Origin: Muribaculaceae bacterium
GTDB taxonomy: Bacteria; Bacteroidota; Bacteroidia; Bacteroidales; Muribaculaceae
Direction of reading: 5' to 3'
DNA: 11,637 bases
Assembly (NCBI GenBank): GCA_029059965.1
Contig: JAIDUY010000263.1
Span: 1-11,637, forward strand
Part shown: positions 1-7,437 of the stretch, in pieces
Layout of the letters: every line of letters starts with the position of its first letter
Position numbering within the stretch: the first letter of the stretch is position 1
Made by a program: the position numbers and the translations under genes
The notes under the pieces: model-generated
Seen by the model: only the letters and a program-made list of their open reading frames with translations
Database searches by the model: none
Told to the model about the DNA's origin: nothing

Positions 1-540
1 GTCCTGAGCCACTTCGCGGGTCGAATTGGAATAACGCTCCATGAAGGGCACGAGGCCGGTCGAGGTCAGAGCCGAGTTCTTGACGGCCATCCCCTTGGGG
101 CGGAGGTGCGAGAGGTCGTGGCCGACACCGCCGCGGCGTTTCATAAGCTGCACCTGTTCCTGATCGATGCGCATGATGCCGCCGTAGCTGTCGGGCTTGC
201 CGTCGATGCCCACTACGAAGCAGTTCGAAAGCGAACCTACCTGAAGACTGTTGCCGATACCGGCCATCGGGCTGCCCTGAGGCACGGCATAGCGGAAATC
301 ACGCAGCAGCTCGAATATCTCGTCCGCCGACATTGGATTGGGGTATTTGCTCTCTATGCGTGCCAGTTCGGACGCAAGGCGGCGGTGCATATCGTCGGGC
401 GTAAGCTCGAATATGCATCCGTCGCTATCCTTGAGCGCATATTTGGCCACCCATACGCGGGCGGCGAGCTCGTCGCCGCCGAAATACTTGAGTGATGCCT
501 CGAATGCCTCGTCGAATGTGTATTCTTTCTTGTCTGACAT
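1..540 (-). CDS. nrdJ: Adenosylcobalamin-dependent (class II) ribonucleotide reductase, N-terminal 180 residues (partial)
   Basis: The protein starts at ATG 538-540 on the minus strand and stays open to the left edge, so only the first 180 residues are present; the family is usually several hundred residues longer. Ribonucleotide reductase makes deoxyribonucleotides from ribonucleotides in the cytoplasm; class II enzymes use adenosylcobalamin to generate the thiyl radical. Visible family segments are DELAARVWVAKYALKD (23-38), VPQGSPMAGIGN (86-97), SLSNCFVVG (103-111) and KRRGGVGHDLSHLRPKG (134-150). Cys107 in the SNCF motif should be one of the redox-active active-site cysteines; the radical cysteine and its partner lie outside the window. 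There is no N-terminal ATP-cone in the visible part; the protein goes straight into the reductase domain, which fits NrdJ better than class I NrdA. A Bacteroidota-type promoter lies just upstream. The reductase assignment is firm; the class II call rests on similarity to remembered Bacteroidales NrdJ proteins. Confidence 0.88.
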   Translation of the reverse strand, partial: MSDKKEYTFDEAFEASLKYFGGDELAARVWVAKYALKDSDGCIFELTPDDMHRRLASELARIESKYPNPMSADEIFELLRDFRYAVPQGSPMAGIGNSLQVGSLSNCFVVGIDGKPDSYGGIMRIDQEQVQLMKRRGGVGHDLSHLRPKGMAVKNSALTSTGLVPFMERYSNSTREVAQD

Positions 541-567
541 GGAATTTGGAAAGGTTTGTTCTGGATG

Positions 568-599
568 CAAAGTTGGCCAAAAAAGAAAACTTTTTCAAA
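568..599 (-). promoter_or_regulatory. Predicted Bacteroidota-type promoter of nrdJ
   Basis: Read on the minus strand there is a TTTG (-33 element, 596-599) and a CAACTTTG (568-575), one mismatch from the TAnnTTTG -7 consensus of Bacteroidota primary sigma factors. They are separated by 20 bases, which is in the usual range. Transcription would begin near 560, giving a leader of about 20 bases before the nrdJ ATG at 540. This is a motif match only. Confidence 0.5.
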
Positions 600-610
600 T
601 TCCGCCGCCG

Positions 611-640
611 AAAAAAAACCTAATGTTGATAAGTTTTTTG
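611..640 (-). terminator. Possible AU-rich intrinsic terminator after the sigma/anti-sigma unit
   Basis: On the minus strand, 28 bases after the stop of the membrane-protein gene, an A-tract and CTTA (639-630) can pair with TAGG and a T-tract (622-613) around a 7-base loop; the stem is 10 bp with one G-U pair and is followed by an uninterrupted T-tract (eight Ts, 618-611). The stem is mostly A-U and therefore weak, and the reverse strand can form a similar structure, so it may be bidirectional. Its position, between the end of this unit and the nrdJ promoter, fits a transcription boundary. Confidence 0.45.
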
Positions 641-667
641 CGTCGTCCCCCCCGGCCGCATTCCGAA

Positions 668-1249
668 TCAGCAGCCGGTTTCCGACTCGCAGCCCTTGCT
701 GAGCTCGTCGACCATGGCCTGTATCAGACGGCCTTGCCTTCTGAATTTTACGAATCCGATGACAAGTCCGACGACAAGACCCACGAATCCACCCACGACC
801 GCCGAGTAACCTTGGGCGCCGGCAAGCTCGTACATGAACCATATCACCACGGCGCAGCCGAGCGTGAAGGACAGCGCGAAAAGACGCCAGCGCCAGCGGC
901 GCACGGCCAGTGCGTGCGACAGGCATTCGAGCAAGGGACGCGACATGTAGTTGCACGACGATATATAGCGTGCGAAGGCGAAATTGCACACGGCCCCAAT
1001 AATTCCGAAAGCGGCATATGCCAGCGCTACCCATACGGACAGCTTCAGCACCTGGATTATGAATATGGCCAGACACGGCAGCAGCAAGCCTACAAGCGCC
1101 GTGGTTCGGTATGTGCGCGAGAGTCTGTCGCGCGAGGTGGTGACGCGTCCGGCTATCAGTTCGCGAGCCATGCGTGCGTTGTCGCATTCTAGGCGGTCGA
1201 GGCGGGAGTCAAGCTTACGCCATGTATTTCTGAGTTCGTCTAAATCCAT
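668..1249 (-). CDS. Small membrane protein, probable anti-sigma factor of the upstream ECF sigma
   Basis: This 193-residue protein has a short charged N-terminal region (1-48, beginning MDLDELRNTWRKLDSRLDRL, likely helical or coiled-coil) and four hydrophobic segments at roughly 49-68, 72-94, 123-142 and 146-168, then a short polar tail ending in ETGC. I see no zinc-binding HxxxCxxC motif of classical ZAS anti-sigma domains and no FecR-like domain. The gene starts only 9 bases after the sigma factor stop on the same strand, so the two are almost certainly co-transcribed and probably translationally coupled. In Bacteroidota, ECF sigma genes are commonly followed by a gene for a membrane anti-sigma factor; with the N-terminal region in the cytoplasm it could hold the sigma at the inner membrane. 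That role is inferred from context; the protein itself matches no family I can name with certainty. Confidence 0.65.
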   Translation of the reverse strand: MDLDELRNTWRKLDSRLDRLECDNARMARELIAGRVTTSRDRLSRTYRTTALVGLLLPCLAIFIIQVLKLSVWVALAYAAFGIIGAVCNFAFARYISSCNYMSRPLLECLSHALAVRRWRWRLFALSFTLGCAVVIWFMYELAGAQGYSAVVGGFVGLVVGLVIGFVKFRRQGRLIQAMVDELSKGCESETGC

Positions 1250-1258
1250 ATCGTATAC

Positions 1259-1765
1259 TTATACAGCCGAAGCCATTTTGGATAGTTTGTCTTTAATGCG
1301 GTGTATGCGCACCGCTACGTTGGCTCGCGAGATGCCGGCGATGGCGGCTATCTCCTCGTAGGGCTTTTCGTCGAGCCATAGTGTGATGAGTGCCTTCTCG
1401 AGCGGGTCGAGACGGCTGATGAGGGCATGGAGCGCACGGATATCCTCGACAAGGGTCGAGTCTGTGCCGGCCGGTTCCGCCACAAGGTCCTCAAGGGCTA
1501 TCCTGTCGCGGCTGTGCCTGTCGTTGCGCCGATGCCAGGTCAGGCAGGCGTTGATGGCGGTCCGGTATATCCAGGTCGACATCTTGGCCTCGCCGCGGAA
1601 GGAATCCATGCCTTCCCATATGTTGGCAAGAACTTCCTGGTACAGGTCCTCGAAGGGCGCGTCGGGCGACGAATAGAGATAGCACACCTTGGCCACAAGC
1701 TGTTTGTGGCTGTCGGTTATCTCGAGGAATCGCTCCTCGCGCTCTGTGTCGGATTTTCGTTTCAT
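1259..1765 (-). CDS. ECF-type RNA polymerase sigma factor (sigma-70 family)
   Basis: This protein of 168 residues has the two-domain layout of extracytoplasmic-function sigma factors, with no region 1 or 3. Sigma region 2 spans about residues 18-80 and contains the core-binding and -10-recognition signature FEDLYQEVLANIWEGMDSF (38-56), followed by STWIYRTAINACLTWHRR (63-80). Region 4 spans about 113-164, with a helix-turn-helix around PYEEIAAIAGISRANVAVR (135-153), which would read the -35 element. I chose the ATG at 1763-1765 because the family homology begins there; the reading frame stays open further upstream but would run through the hairpin at 1778-1811 and into clpC. It is the first gene of a two-gene unit with the membrane protein that follows after 9 bases, its likely anti-sigma partner. 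The promoter is unclear: the 67 bases to the clpC stop hold no recognisable TAnnTTTG motif, so it may be read from clpC or be autoregulated through an unknown ECF motif. The target regulon cannot be told from the window. Confidence 0.9.
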   Translation of the reverse strand: MKRKSDTEREERFLEITDSHKQLVAKVCYLYSSPDAPFEDLYQEVLANIWEGMDSFRGEAKMSTWIYRTAINACLTWHRRNDRHSRDRIALEDLVAEPAGTDSTLVEDIRALHALISRLDPLEKALITLWLDEKPYEEIAAIAGISRANVAVRIHRIKDKLSKMASAV

Positions 1766-1777
1766 CACAATATATGA

Positions 1778-1818
1778 CGCCGCCCGTTGCGAAAAATTAC
1801 AACGGGCGGCGATTTTTT
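1778..1818 (+). terminator. Perfect 12-bp GC-rich hairpin with T-tract on the plus strand, between clpC and the sigma gene
   Basis: Arms CGCCGCCCGTTG (1778-1789) and CAACGGGCGGCG (1800-1811) are perfect inverted repeats around a 10-base A/T-rich loop (1790-1799). Six Ts follow on the plus strand (1813-1818), the form of an intrinsic terminator. Both flanking genes are on the minus strand, however, where the same hairpin is preceded by the A-tract and followed only by a mixed TCATATATTG stretch. It could be a weak clpC terminator, a terminator of antisense transcripts entering clpC, or a leader structure for the sigma gene, whose ATG lies 12 bases beyond it. The structure is plain; its role is uncertain. 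Confidence 0.6.
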
Positions 1819-1832
1819 CTTTCAGATATCTG

Positions 1833-4403
1833 TCAGTCCTCCTCCGGACCTTCGAGCACGGGCTGCGAACCGGCGGGGATGTGGTGGGTGACAATCTTGC
1901 CGGATGTGGTGTCGTAGTCGACAATTATCTCGTCGCCGGCCTTGACGGTGGCTCCGAGAAGCAGCTCGGCAAGCTCATCCTCAAGGTACTTCTGTATGGC
2001 ACGCTTGAGCGGGCGAGCTCCGAACTGCACGTCGCAGCCTTTGGAGGCGATGAAGTTCTTTGCTTCGTCAGTTATCGTGATGGTGAAGCCGAGGGCTCCG
2101 ACGCGGCGGTAGAATCCGGCAAGCTCGATGTCGATGATGCGGAAAATGGCGTCGCGGTCGAGGTTGTCGAAGATTATGACGTCGTCGATGCGGTTCAGGA
2201 ATTCGGGCGAGAAGGCTTTGTTGAGCGCCTTGGACAGCACGCCGTGGCTGTACTCCTTGTCAACCTCGCGAGTTGCGAAACCGACGCCGCTGCCGAATTC
2301 CTTGAGCTGGCGCGTGCCTATGTTCGAGGTCATGATCAGAATCGTGTTCTTGAAGTCTATCCGTCGTCCGAGGCTGTCGGTCAGGCGTCCTTCGTCCATC
2401 ACCTGCAGCAGCAGGTTGAAGACGTCGGGATGCGCCTTCTCGATTTCGTCGAGAAGCACCACCGAGTAGGGGTGGCGGCGTACGCGCTCGGTGAGCTGTC
2501 CGCCCTCTTCATAGCCCACGTATCCCGGAGGCGCGCCTATGAGGCGGCTGACGCTGAATTTCTCCATGTACTCGCTCATGTCGATGCGGATGAGGGTGTC
2601 GGCGCTGTCGAAGAGATATTCGGCCAGCTTCTTGGCCAGATAGGTCTTGCCGACGCCAGTCGGGCCCAGGAACATGAAGGTGCCGATAGGTTTGTTGGGG
2701 TCTTTGAGGCCGAGGCGGTTGCGCTGGATGGCCTTGACTATCTTGGCGATGGCATCGTTCTGACCTACTACGGCTTTCTGAAGCGTGGGACCCATCTCGA
2801 GCAGGCGGATTCCCTCGGCCTGGGCGATGCGCTGCACGGGCACTCCCGTCATCATGGCCACGACTTCGGCCACCATGTCGGCGTCGACGGTCTCGCGGTG
2901 AGCCTCCATCTCCTTCTCCCATTTCTTCCGCTCGGTATCGAGGACACCCGACAGCTCGGTAGCCTTGTCGCGCAGGCGCGATGCCTCGGGGAAGTCGTGG
3001 TTCCGGGCGGCGGCATGCTTGGCGGCATTAACCTCGGCGAGCTCAGCCTCGAGTTTTTCGATGTTCTCGGGCACGGCCACGTGGGTGATGCGCACTCGCG
3101 AGCCGGCCTCGTCGAGGGCGTCGATGGCCTTGTCGGGGAAGTTGCGGTCGGTGATGTAGCGGTCGGTGAGTTTCACGCAGGCCTCGAGGGCCTCGTCGGT
3201 GTACTTCACGCCGTGGTGAGCCTCGTACTTTCCTTTTATATTGTTGAGTATGGTCAGGGTTTCCTCGGCCGTGGTGGGTTCCACCATCACTTTCTGGAAC
3301 CGGCGTTCGAGGGCGCCGTCCTTCTCGATATTGACGCGGTATTCATCGAGGGTGGTTGCGCCGATGCACTGGATTTCGCCGCGGGCAAGGGCGGGCTTGA
3401 GCATATTGGCGGCGTCCATGCTGCCCTGGGCGTTTCCGGCTCCGACGATGGTGTGGATTTCGTCGATGAAAAGGATTACGTCGGGGTTCTTGGTCAGCTC
3501 GTTGAGGATGGCTTTAATGCGCTCCTCGAACTCACCGCGGTACTTGGTGCCTGCGACTATGGAGGCCATGTCGAGTGACACTACCCTCTTGTCGAACAGG
3601 ATGCGGCTGACCTTGCGCTGGTTGATGCGCAGGGCGAGGCCCTCGACGATGGCGCTTTTGCCGACGCCGGGCTCGCCGATGAGCACGGGGTTATTCTTTT
3701 TGCGGCGCGACAGAATCTGGGCGAGGCGCTCGATTTCGACCTCGCGACCTACGACGGGGTCGAGGCGGCCTTCTTCGGCGGCGCGGGTCATGTCGTTGCC
3801 GAATTTGTCGAGCATGGGGGTGTCGGCTTTGCGGCCTGAGGCTCGTCCGGAGCGCGAGCCCTGCTGGCTACGGGTGGTGTCGTCCGACTTGCGCGGCTCG
3901 TCGGCTCCGGCCGATGCGGTGGCTTCGGCTATGGTGGCCGTGTCGGTGTCGTTGCTGTCCATGCCGGCAAGTGCCTGACGGCGGAGCGAGTCGTAGTCGA
4001 TTCCGGCGTTGAAGAAGGGTTTGAGCAGGGTCATGTCTTTTATCTCCTTGTTGTGGAACAGGGACAGGAGCAGATGCTCGACATCGACAAGGGGGGCACG
4101 CAGATAGCGTGCCTCAAGAATGGCGAGCTTGATGATGAGCGACACGATGCGGTTGTAGTACACGGAATCGTGTCCGTCGGCTGCATCGGACTCGTACAGA
4201 GCCTCGTCGAGCGCTGCGCGCAGGTCGCCGAGGCGGTCGGCACCGACGATGTGTTCCATCAGGTCGGCCGAACGCAGACCCGGAGCCGAAAGCTCCAGCA
4301 GCAGGTGTGCCGGCATGATGGCCTCGTTGTTGTGGGCGGTGCACTGTGAGCGCAGGCGGTCGATGAGATCGCGGGCGCCGTCGGTATATCGGTTGTTTTC
4401 CAT
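1833..4403 (-). CDS. clpC: ATP-dependent Clp protease ATP-binding subunit ClpC
   Basis: This protein of 856 residues is a full-length Hsp100 unfoldase with two AAA+ rings, which feeds substrates into ClpP in the cytoplasm. In order: an N-terminal Clp_N substrate/adaptor domain (about 1-145); an unusual low-complexity linker rich in S, T, A, D, G and R (about 146-196); AAA+ module 1 with Walker A GEPGVGKS (243-250), Walker B VILFIDE (309-315) and arginine finger region ALERRF (364-369); a UVR-like segment (about 462-490, NHDFPEASRLRDKATEL) in a short middle domain; AAA+ module 2 with Walker A GPTGVGKT (580-587), Walker B VVLLDE (648-653) and sensor 2 GARPLKR (795-801). The tripeptide VGF (707-709) sits where the ClpP-docking loop is in ClpC and ClpX-like proteins. 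The short middle domain plus UVR segment and the docking loop mark this as ClpC, not ClpB. The start ATG (4401-4403) begins a well-formed Clp_N domain. The gene is divergent from gyrA across a 425-bp region; I see no CIRCE or other familiar heat-shock operator there. Confidence 0.95.
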   Translation of the reverse strand: MENNRYTDGARDLIDRLRSQCTAHNNEAIMPAHLLLELSAPGLRSADLMEHIVGADRLGDLRAALDEALYESDAADGHDSVYYNRIVSLIIKLAILEARYLRAPLVDVEHLLLSLFHNKEIKDMTLLKPFFNAGIDYDSLRRQALAGMDSNDTDTATIAEATASAGADEPRKSDDTTRSQQGSRSGRASGRKADTPMLDKFGNDMTRAAEEGRLDPVVGREVEIERLAQILSRRKKNNPVLIGEPGVGKSAIVEGLALRINQRKVSRILFDKRVVSLDMASIVAGTKYRGEFEERIKAILNELTKNPDVILFIDEIHTIVGAGNAQGSMDAANMLKPALARGEIQCIGATTLDEYRVNIEKDGALERRFQKVMVEPTTAEETLTILNNIKGKYEAHHGVKYTDEALEACVKLTDRYITDRNFPDKAIDALDEAGSRVRITHVAVPENIEKLEAELAEVNAAKHAAARNHDFPEASRLRDKATELSGVLDTERKKWEKEMEAHRETVDADMVAEVVAMMTGVPVQRIAQAEGIRLLEMGPTLQKAVVGQNDAIAKIVKAIQRNRLGLKDPNKPIGTFMFLGPTGVGKTYLAKKLAEYLFDSADTLIRIDMSEYMEKFSVSRLIGAPPGYVGYEEGGQLTERVRRHPYSVVLLDEIEKAHPDVFNLLLQVMDEGRLTDSLGRRIDFKNTILIMTSNIGTRQLKEFGSGVGFATREVDKEYSHGVLSKALNKAFSPEFLNRIDDVIIFDNLDRDAIFRIIDIELAGFYRRVGALGFTITITDEAKNFIASKGCDVQFGARPLKRAIQKYLEDELAELLLGATVKAGDEIIVDYDTTSGKIVTHHIPAGSQPVLEGPEED

Positions 4404-4828
4404 ATATTGTCTGTTCTGTATAGCGTGATGAAATGCAATAACCGTGCCAAAAAAACGGCTTTAGAGAGCGTTTGAAATTGGCTTATGCTAAGATTCAGAG
4501 AAGATTTCCGAGATTGTATTGAGATTGAATGAAGGAATTGCGGGGTTTCATAATGACTGAATGAAAACTCAAAACAGGCCGGAAAGACCTCTGAAGATTT
4601 CATAAAGTTAAATTCAAAAGCTTTCTTAATTTATAACGGATAATATAAGGCGAAAGCGTGCGGATGCCTCAATATTTAAAATTATTTTAGGAATGTGAAT
4701 GTTCAAAAGAACGTACGTTTGAAAAAAAATTAGTAACTTTGTGTGATATTTCAGCACCGTAGACGCCGCCAAGACCGCAACAGGCCGTGGCCGGCGAATC
4801 AAGTGCTTAACCTACACCAAGATAACGC
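4404..4828. other. 425-bp gene-free divergent control region between clpC and gyrA
   Basis: No credible gene lies here; the only reading frames that cross it are extensions of shadow frames. The part from about 4490 to 4740 is clearly more AT-rich than the genes on either side. It contains a predicted gyrA -7 element (4734-4741), a perfect 10-bp palindrome AACGTACGTT (4710-4719), and TTCAAA/TTTGAA dyad arms (4702-4707 and 4718-4723). The last 80 bases before gyrA turn GC-rich and can form a weak hairpin (4764-4770 with 4789-4796, one bulge). On the clpC side I found no exact TAnnTTTG on the minus strand, so the clpC promoter is not assigned. Confidence 0.6.
4710..4741 (+). promoter_or_regulatory. 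Predicted gyrA promoter with adjacent palindrome
   Basis: TAACTTTG (4734-4741) is an exact match to the Bacteroidota -7 consensus TAnnTTTG and would place the transcription start near 4748-4750, giving a leader of about 80 bases. The only nearby TTTG (4718-4721) is 12 bases upstream, too close for a standard -33 element, so the -33 is weak or absent. The palindrome AACGTACGTT (4710-4719) covers the expected -33 position and could be an operator, but no known regulator is recognised. Confidence 0.5.
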
Positions 4829-7408
4829 ATGTTGGAAGAAGATCGCATATTTAAGATCAATATCGAAAACGAAATGAAGACGGCCTACATCGACTATTCG
4901 ATGTCGGTCATCGTCTCCCGCGCCCTGCCTGATGTCCGCGACGGCATGAAACCCGTTCACCGCCGTGTGCTCTACGGCATGAACGAGATGGGCAACAACA
5001 GCAACAAGCCCCGCAAGAAATCCGCCAACGCTGTCGGCGAGGTCATGGGTAAGTATCACCCCCACGGCGACTCGTCCATCTATGGCACCATCGCACGTAT
5101 GGCACAGTGGTGGAGCATGAGGCACATGCTCGTCGACGGTCACGGCAACTTCGGCAGTATCGACGGCGACGGCCCCGCGGCCATGCGATACACCGAGGTG
5201 CGACTTGCCCAGCTCGGCGAGGAAATGCTTCGCGACATTGACGCAGATACCGTTGACTTCCAGCCCAACTACGACAACTCCAAGCGTGAGCCCGTCGTCC
5301 TGCCCACCCGCTTCCCCAACCTGCTGGTCAACGGCGCATCCGGTATCGCCGTGGGTATGGCGACCAACATGCCCACCCACAACCTTACCGACTCCATCAA
5401 CGCCAGCGTCGCCCTCATCGACAACCCCGACCTCTCCGTCGAGGAGCTCGCCAAAATCATAGTGGCTCCCGACTTCCCCACCGGCGGTATCATCTACGGA
5501 TATGAAGGCGTGATGGAATCCTATACCACCGGCCGCGGCCGCATCGTAATCCGCGCCAAGGCCGAAATCGAGATGAAGGGCGAGCACGAACTGATTGTCG
5601 TCCGCGAGATTCCTTACGGCGTCAACCGCGCCGAGCTCATCAAGAGCATCGCCGACATGGTCATCGACAAGCGTCTCGACGGCATCTCCAACATCAACGA
5701 CGAGTCCGACCGCGACGGCATGCGAATCGTCATCCACGTCAAGAGCGACGCCAACGCCCAGGTGGTGCTCAACAAGCTCTACAAGCTAACCGCAATGCAG
5801 AGCTCGTTCAGCGTCAACAATGTGGCCCTTGTCAACGGTCGTCCCAAGACTCTCAACCTCAAGGAAATTCTCGAGGCTTTCGTGGCTCACCGCCGCGAAG
5901 TGGTGACACGCCGCACCCAGTTCGAACTCCGCAAGGCACGCGAACGCGCCCACATACTCGAAGGCCTGATGATTGCCGTCAACAACATCGACGAGGTCAT
6001 CGCCATCATCAAGGGCAGCCAGACCACCGAGGAAGCTCGCGCCACCCTCACCGCCCGCTTCGGCCTGAGCGAGGCACAGACACAGGCCATCGTCGACATG
6101 CGCCTGCGCGCCCTCACCGGCCTGGCCATCGACGAGCTCCAGAAAGACATCGACGAAATCCACGCTCGCATCAAGGAACTCGAGCTCATCCTCTCCGACG
6201 ACCATGTGCTCCGCGAGCTCATGAAGAAAGAGCTTCTCGAAGTCAGCGCCAAGTACGGAGACGCACGCCGCACCTCTATTAATTATGCCGCCGGCAACTT
6301 CAACGCCGAAGACTTCTACGCCGACGATGACATGATCATCACCATATCCCACATGGGATATATCAAGCGTACTCCCCTGGCCGAGTTCCGCGCCCAGAAC
6401 CGTGGCGGCGTAGGCTCCCGCGGCTCCGACAAGCGCGACCAGGACTTCATCGAGCACGTCTACACCGCATCCATGCACGCCACAATGCTGTTCTTCACCG
6501 ACCGCGGCCTGGTTTACAAGATGCGTGTCTACGAGCTCCCCGAAGGAAGCCGCACCAGCAAGGGTCGTGCCCTCCAGAACCTGCTCAACATCGAGTCAGG
6601 CGACGCTGTACGCGCCACCCTGCCCTGCAAGCAGCTCGACGACACCGAGTTTACCAACTCGCACTTCCTCGTGTTCGCCACCCGCAACGGCCTTGTCAAG
6701 AAAACACCGCTCACCGAGTACGCACGCGTCATGGCCAAGGGCAAGAAAGCCATCGTCATCCGCGAGGGCGACCGCCTCGTAGGCGTCGAGCTGACCGACG
6801 GCAACAGCGAGATTCTGATGGCCAACCGCACAGGCCGCGCCGTCCGCTTCCACGAGTCCGGACTCCGCTCCATGGGTCGTGTCAGCACCGGTGTGCGCGG
6901 CATGCGTCTGGACGAAGGCGACGAAATCGTCGGCCTCGTCACCATCGGCAAGGACAACGAGAACGACACCATCATGGTTCTCTCGCAGAAAGGCTTCGGC
7001 AAGCGCTCCATGCTCGAGGCATACCGCATGACTAACCGCGGCGCCAAGGGTGTGAGCACCATGAAGATTACCGACAAGACCGGTGAACTGGTGGCCTTCA
7101 AAAACGTTAATGATGATATGGACCTTGTCATCATCAACAAGTCCGGCATCACACTGCGCATCCACGTGGCCGACATCCGCGTCATGGGTCGCATGACCCA
7201 GGGCGTGCGCATCATTAACCTCGAGAAGCGCGGCGACACCATCGCATCGGCCTGCTGCGTCGACACCGACCCCGAAGAGGAAGTAGTCGAAATAGCCGCC
7301 GACGCCGAGCAGCTGCCCGACCTCGGAATCGACGACGTAGAGACCGAAGCCGAAATCGAGGCCGAACTGCCCGACGAAGAGGAAACTGAAGAAGAAACTG
7401 AAAACTAA
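4829..7408 (+). CDS. gyrA: DNA gyrase subunit A
   Basis: This 859-residue protein is a complete GyrA, which with GyrB introduces negative supercoils by double-strand passage. The breakage-reunion domain covers about 1-500: the winged-helix region has [12 protein letters not shown] (77-88), and the catalytic tyrosine is Tyr121 in AAMRYTEVR. The C-terminal beta-pinwheel (about 501-810) has the GyrA box in the degenerate form QNRGGVG (523-529), as in other Bacteroidota GyrA. It ends in a strongly acidic tail (812-859). The start ATG is firm because a TAA stop lies in frame 4-6 bases upstream. In the quinolone-resistance region, Ser82 (E. coli Ser83) is kept, while Gly86 occupies the place of E. 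coli Asp87. ParC is less likely given the full pinwheel with GyrA box and acidic tail. The gene is followed after 29 bases by the TPR gene, with no terminator between them, so the two are probably one transcript. Confidence 0.96.
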   Translation: MLEEDRIFKINIENEMKTAYIDYSMSVIVSRALPDVRDGMKPVHRRVLYGMNEMGNNSNKPRKKSANAVGEVMGKYHPHGDSSIYGTIARMAQWWSMRHMLVDGHGNFGSIDGDGPAAMRYTEVRLAQLGEEMLRDIDADTVDFQPNYDNSKREPVVLPTRFPNLLVNGASGIAVGMATNMPTHNLTDSINASVALIDNPDLSVEELAKIIVAPDFPTGGIIYGYEGVMESYTTGRGRIVIRAKAEIEMKGEHELIVVREIPYGVNRAELIKSIADMVIDKRLDGISNINDESDRDGMRIVIHVKSDANAQVVLNKLYKLTAMQSSFSVNNVALVNGRPKTLNLKEILEAFVAHRREVVTRRTQFELRKARERAHILEGLMIAVNNIDEVIAIIKGSQTTEEARATLTARFGLSEAQTQAIVDMRLRALTGLAIDELQKDIDEIHARIKELELILSDDHVLRELMKKELLEVSAKYGDARRTSINYAAGNFNAEDFYADDDMIITISHMGYIKRTPLAEFRAQNRGGVGSRGSDKRDQDFIEHVYTASMHATMLFFTDRGLVYKMRVYELPEGSRTSKGRALQNLLNIESGDAVRATLPCKQLDDTEFTNSHFLVFATRNGLVKKTPLTEYARVMAKGKKAIVIREGDRLVGVELTDGNSEILMANRTGRAVRFHESGLRSMGRVSTGVRGMRLDEGDEIVGLVTIGKDNENDTIMVLSQKGFGKRSMLEAYRMTNRGAKGVSTMKITDKTGELVAFKNVNDDMDLVIINKSGITLRIHVADIRVMGRMTQGVRIINLEKRGDTIASACCVDTDPEEEVVEIAADAEQLPDLGIDDVETEAEIEAELPDEEETEEETEN

Positions 7409-7437
7409 CAAACAATATCCCCCTAAATTCTAAGAGT

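Noticed and set aside
647..653. Run of seven Cs as a possible phase-variable tract
   Set aside because: It lies after the stop of the membrane-protein gene and outside the predicted nrdJ promoter, so slippage would not switch any gene on or off.
1689..3578. Long plus-strand open frame of 629 codons opposite clpC
   Set aside because: It is the antisense shadow of clpC, kept open by GC-rich codon use; the product is a low-complexity run of V, G, L, A, D and E with no domain, while clpC matches its family over its full length.
4766..4810. GC-rich gyrA leader as a riboswitch or leader-peptide attenuator
   Set aside because: It holds only a weak bulged hairpin and a GTG mini-frame of seven codons; there is no terminator-antiterminator pair or known riboswitch core.
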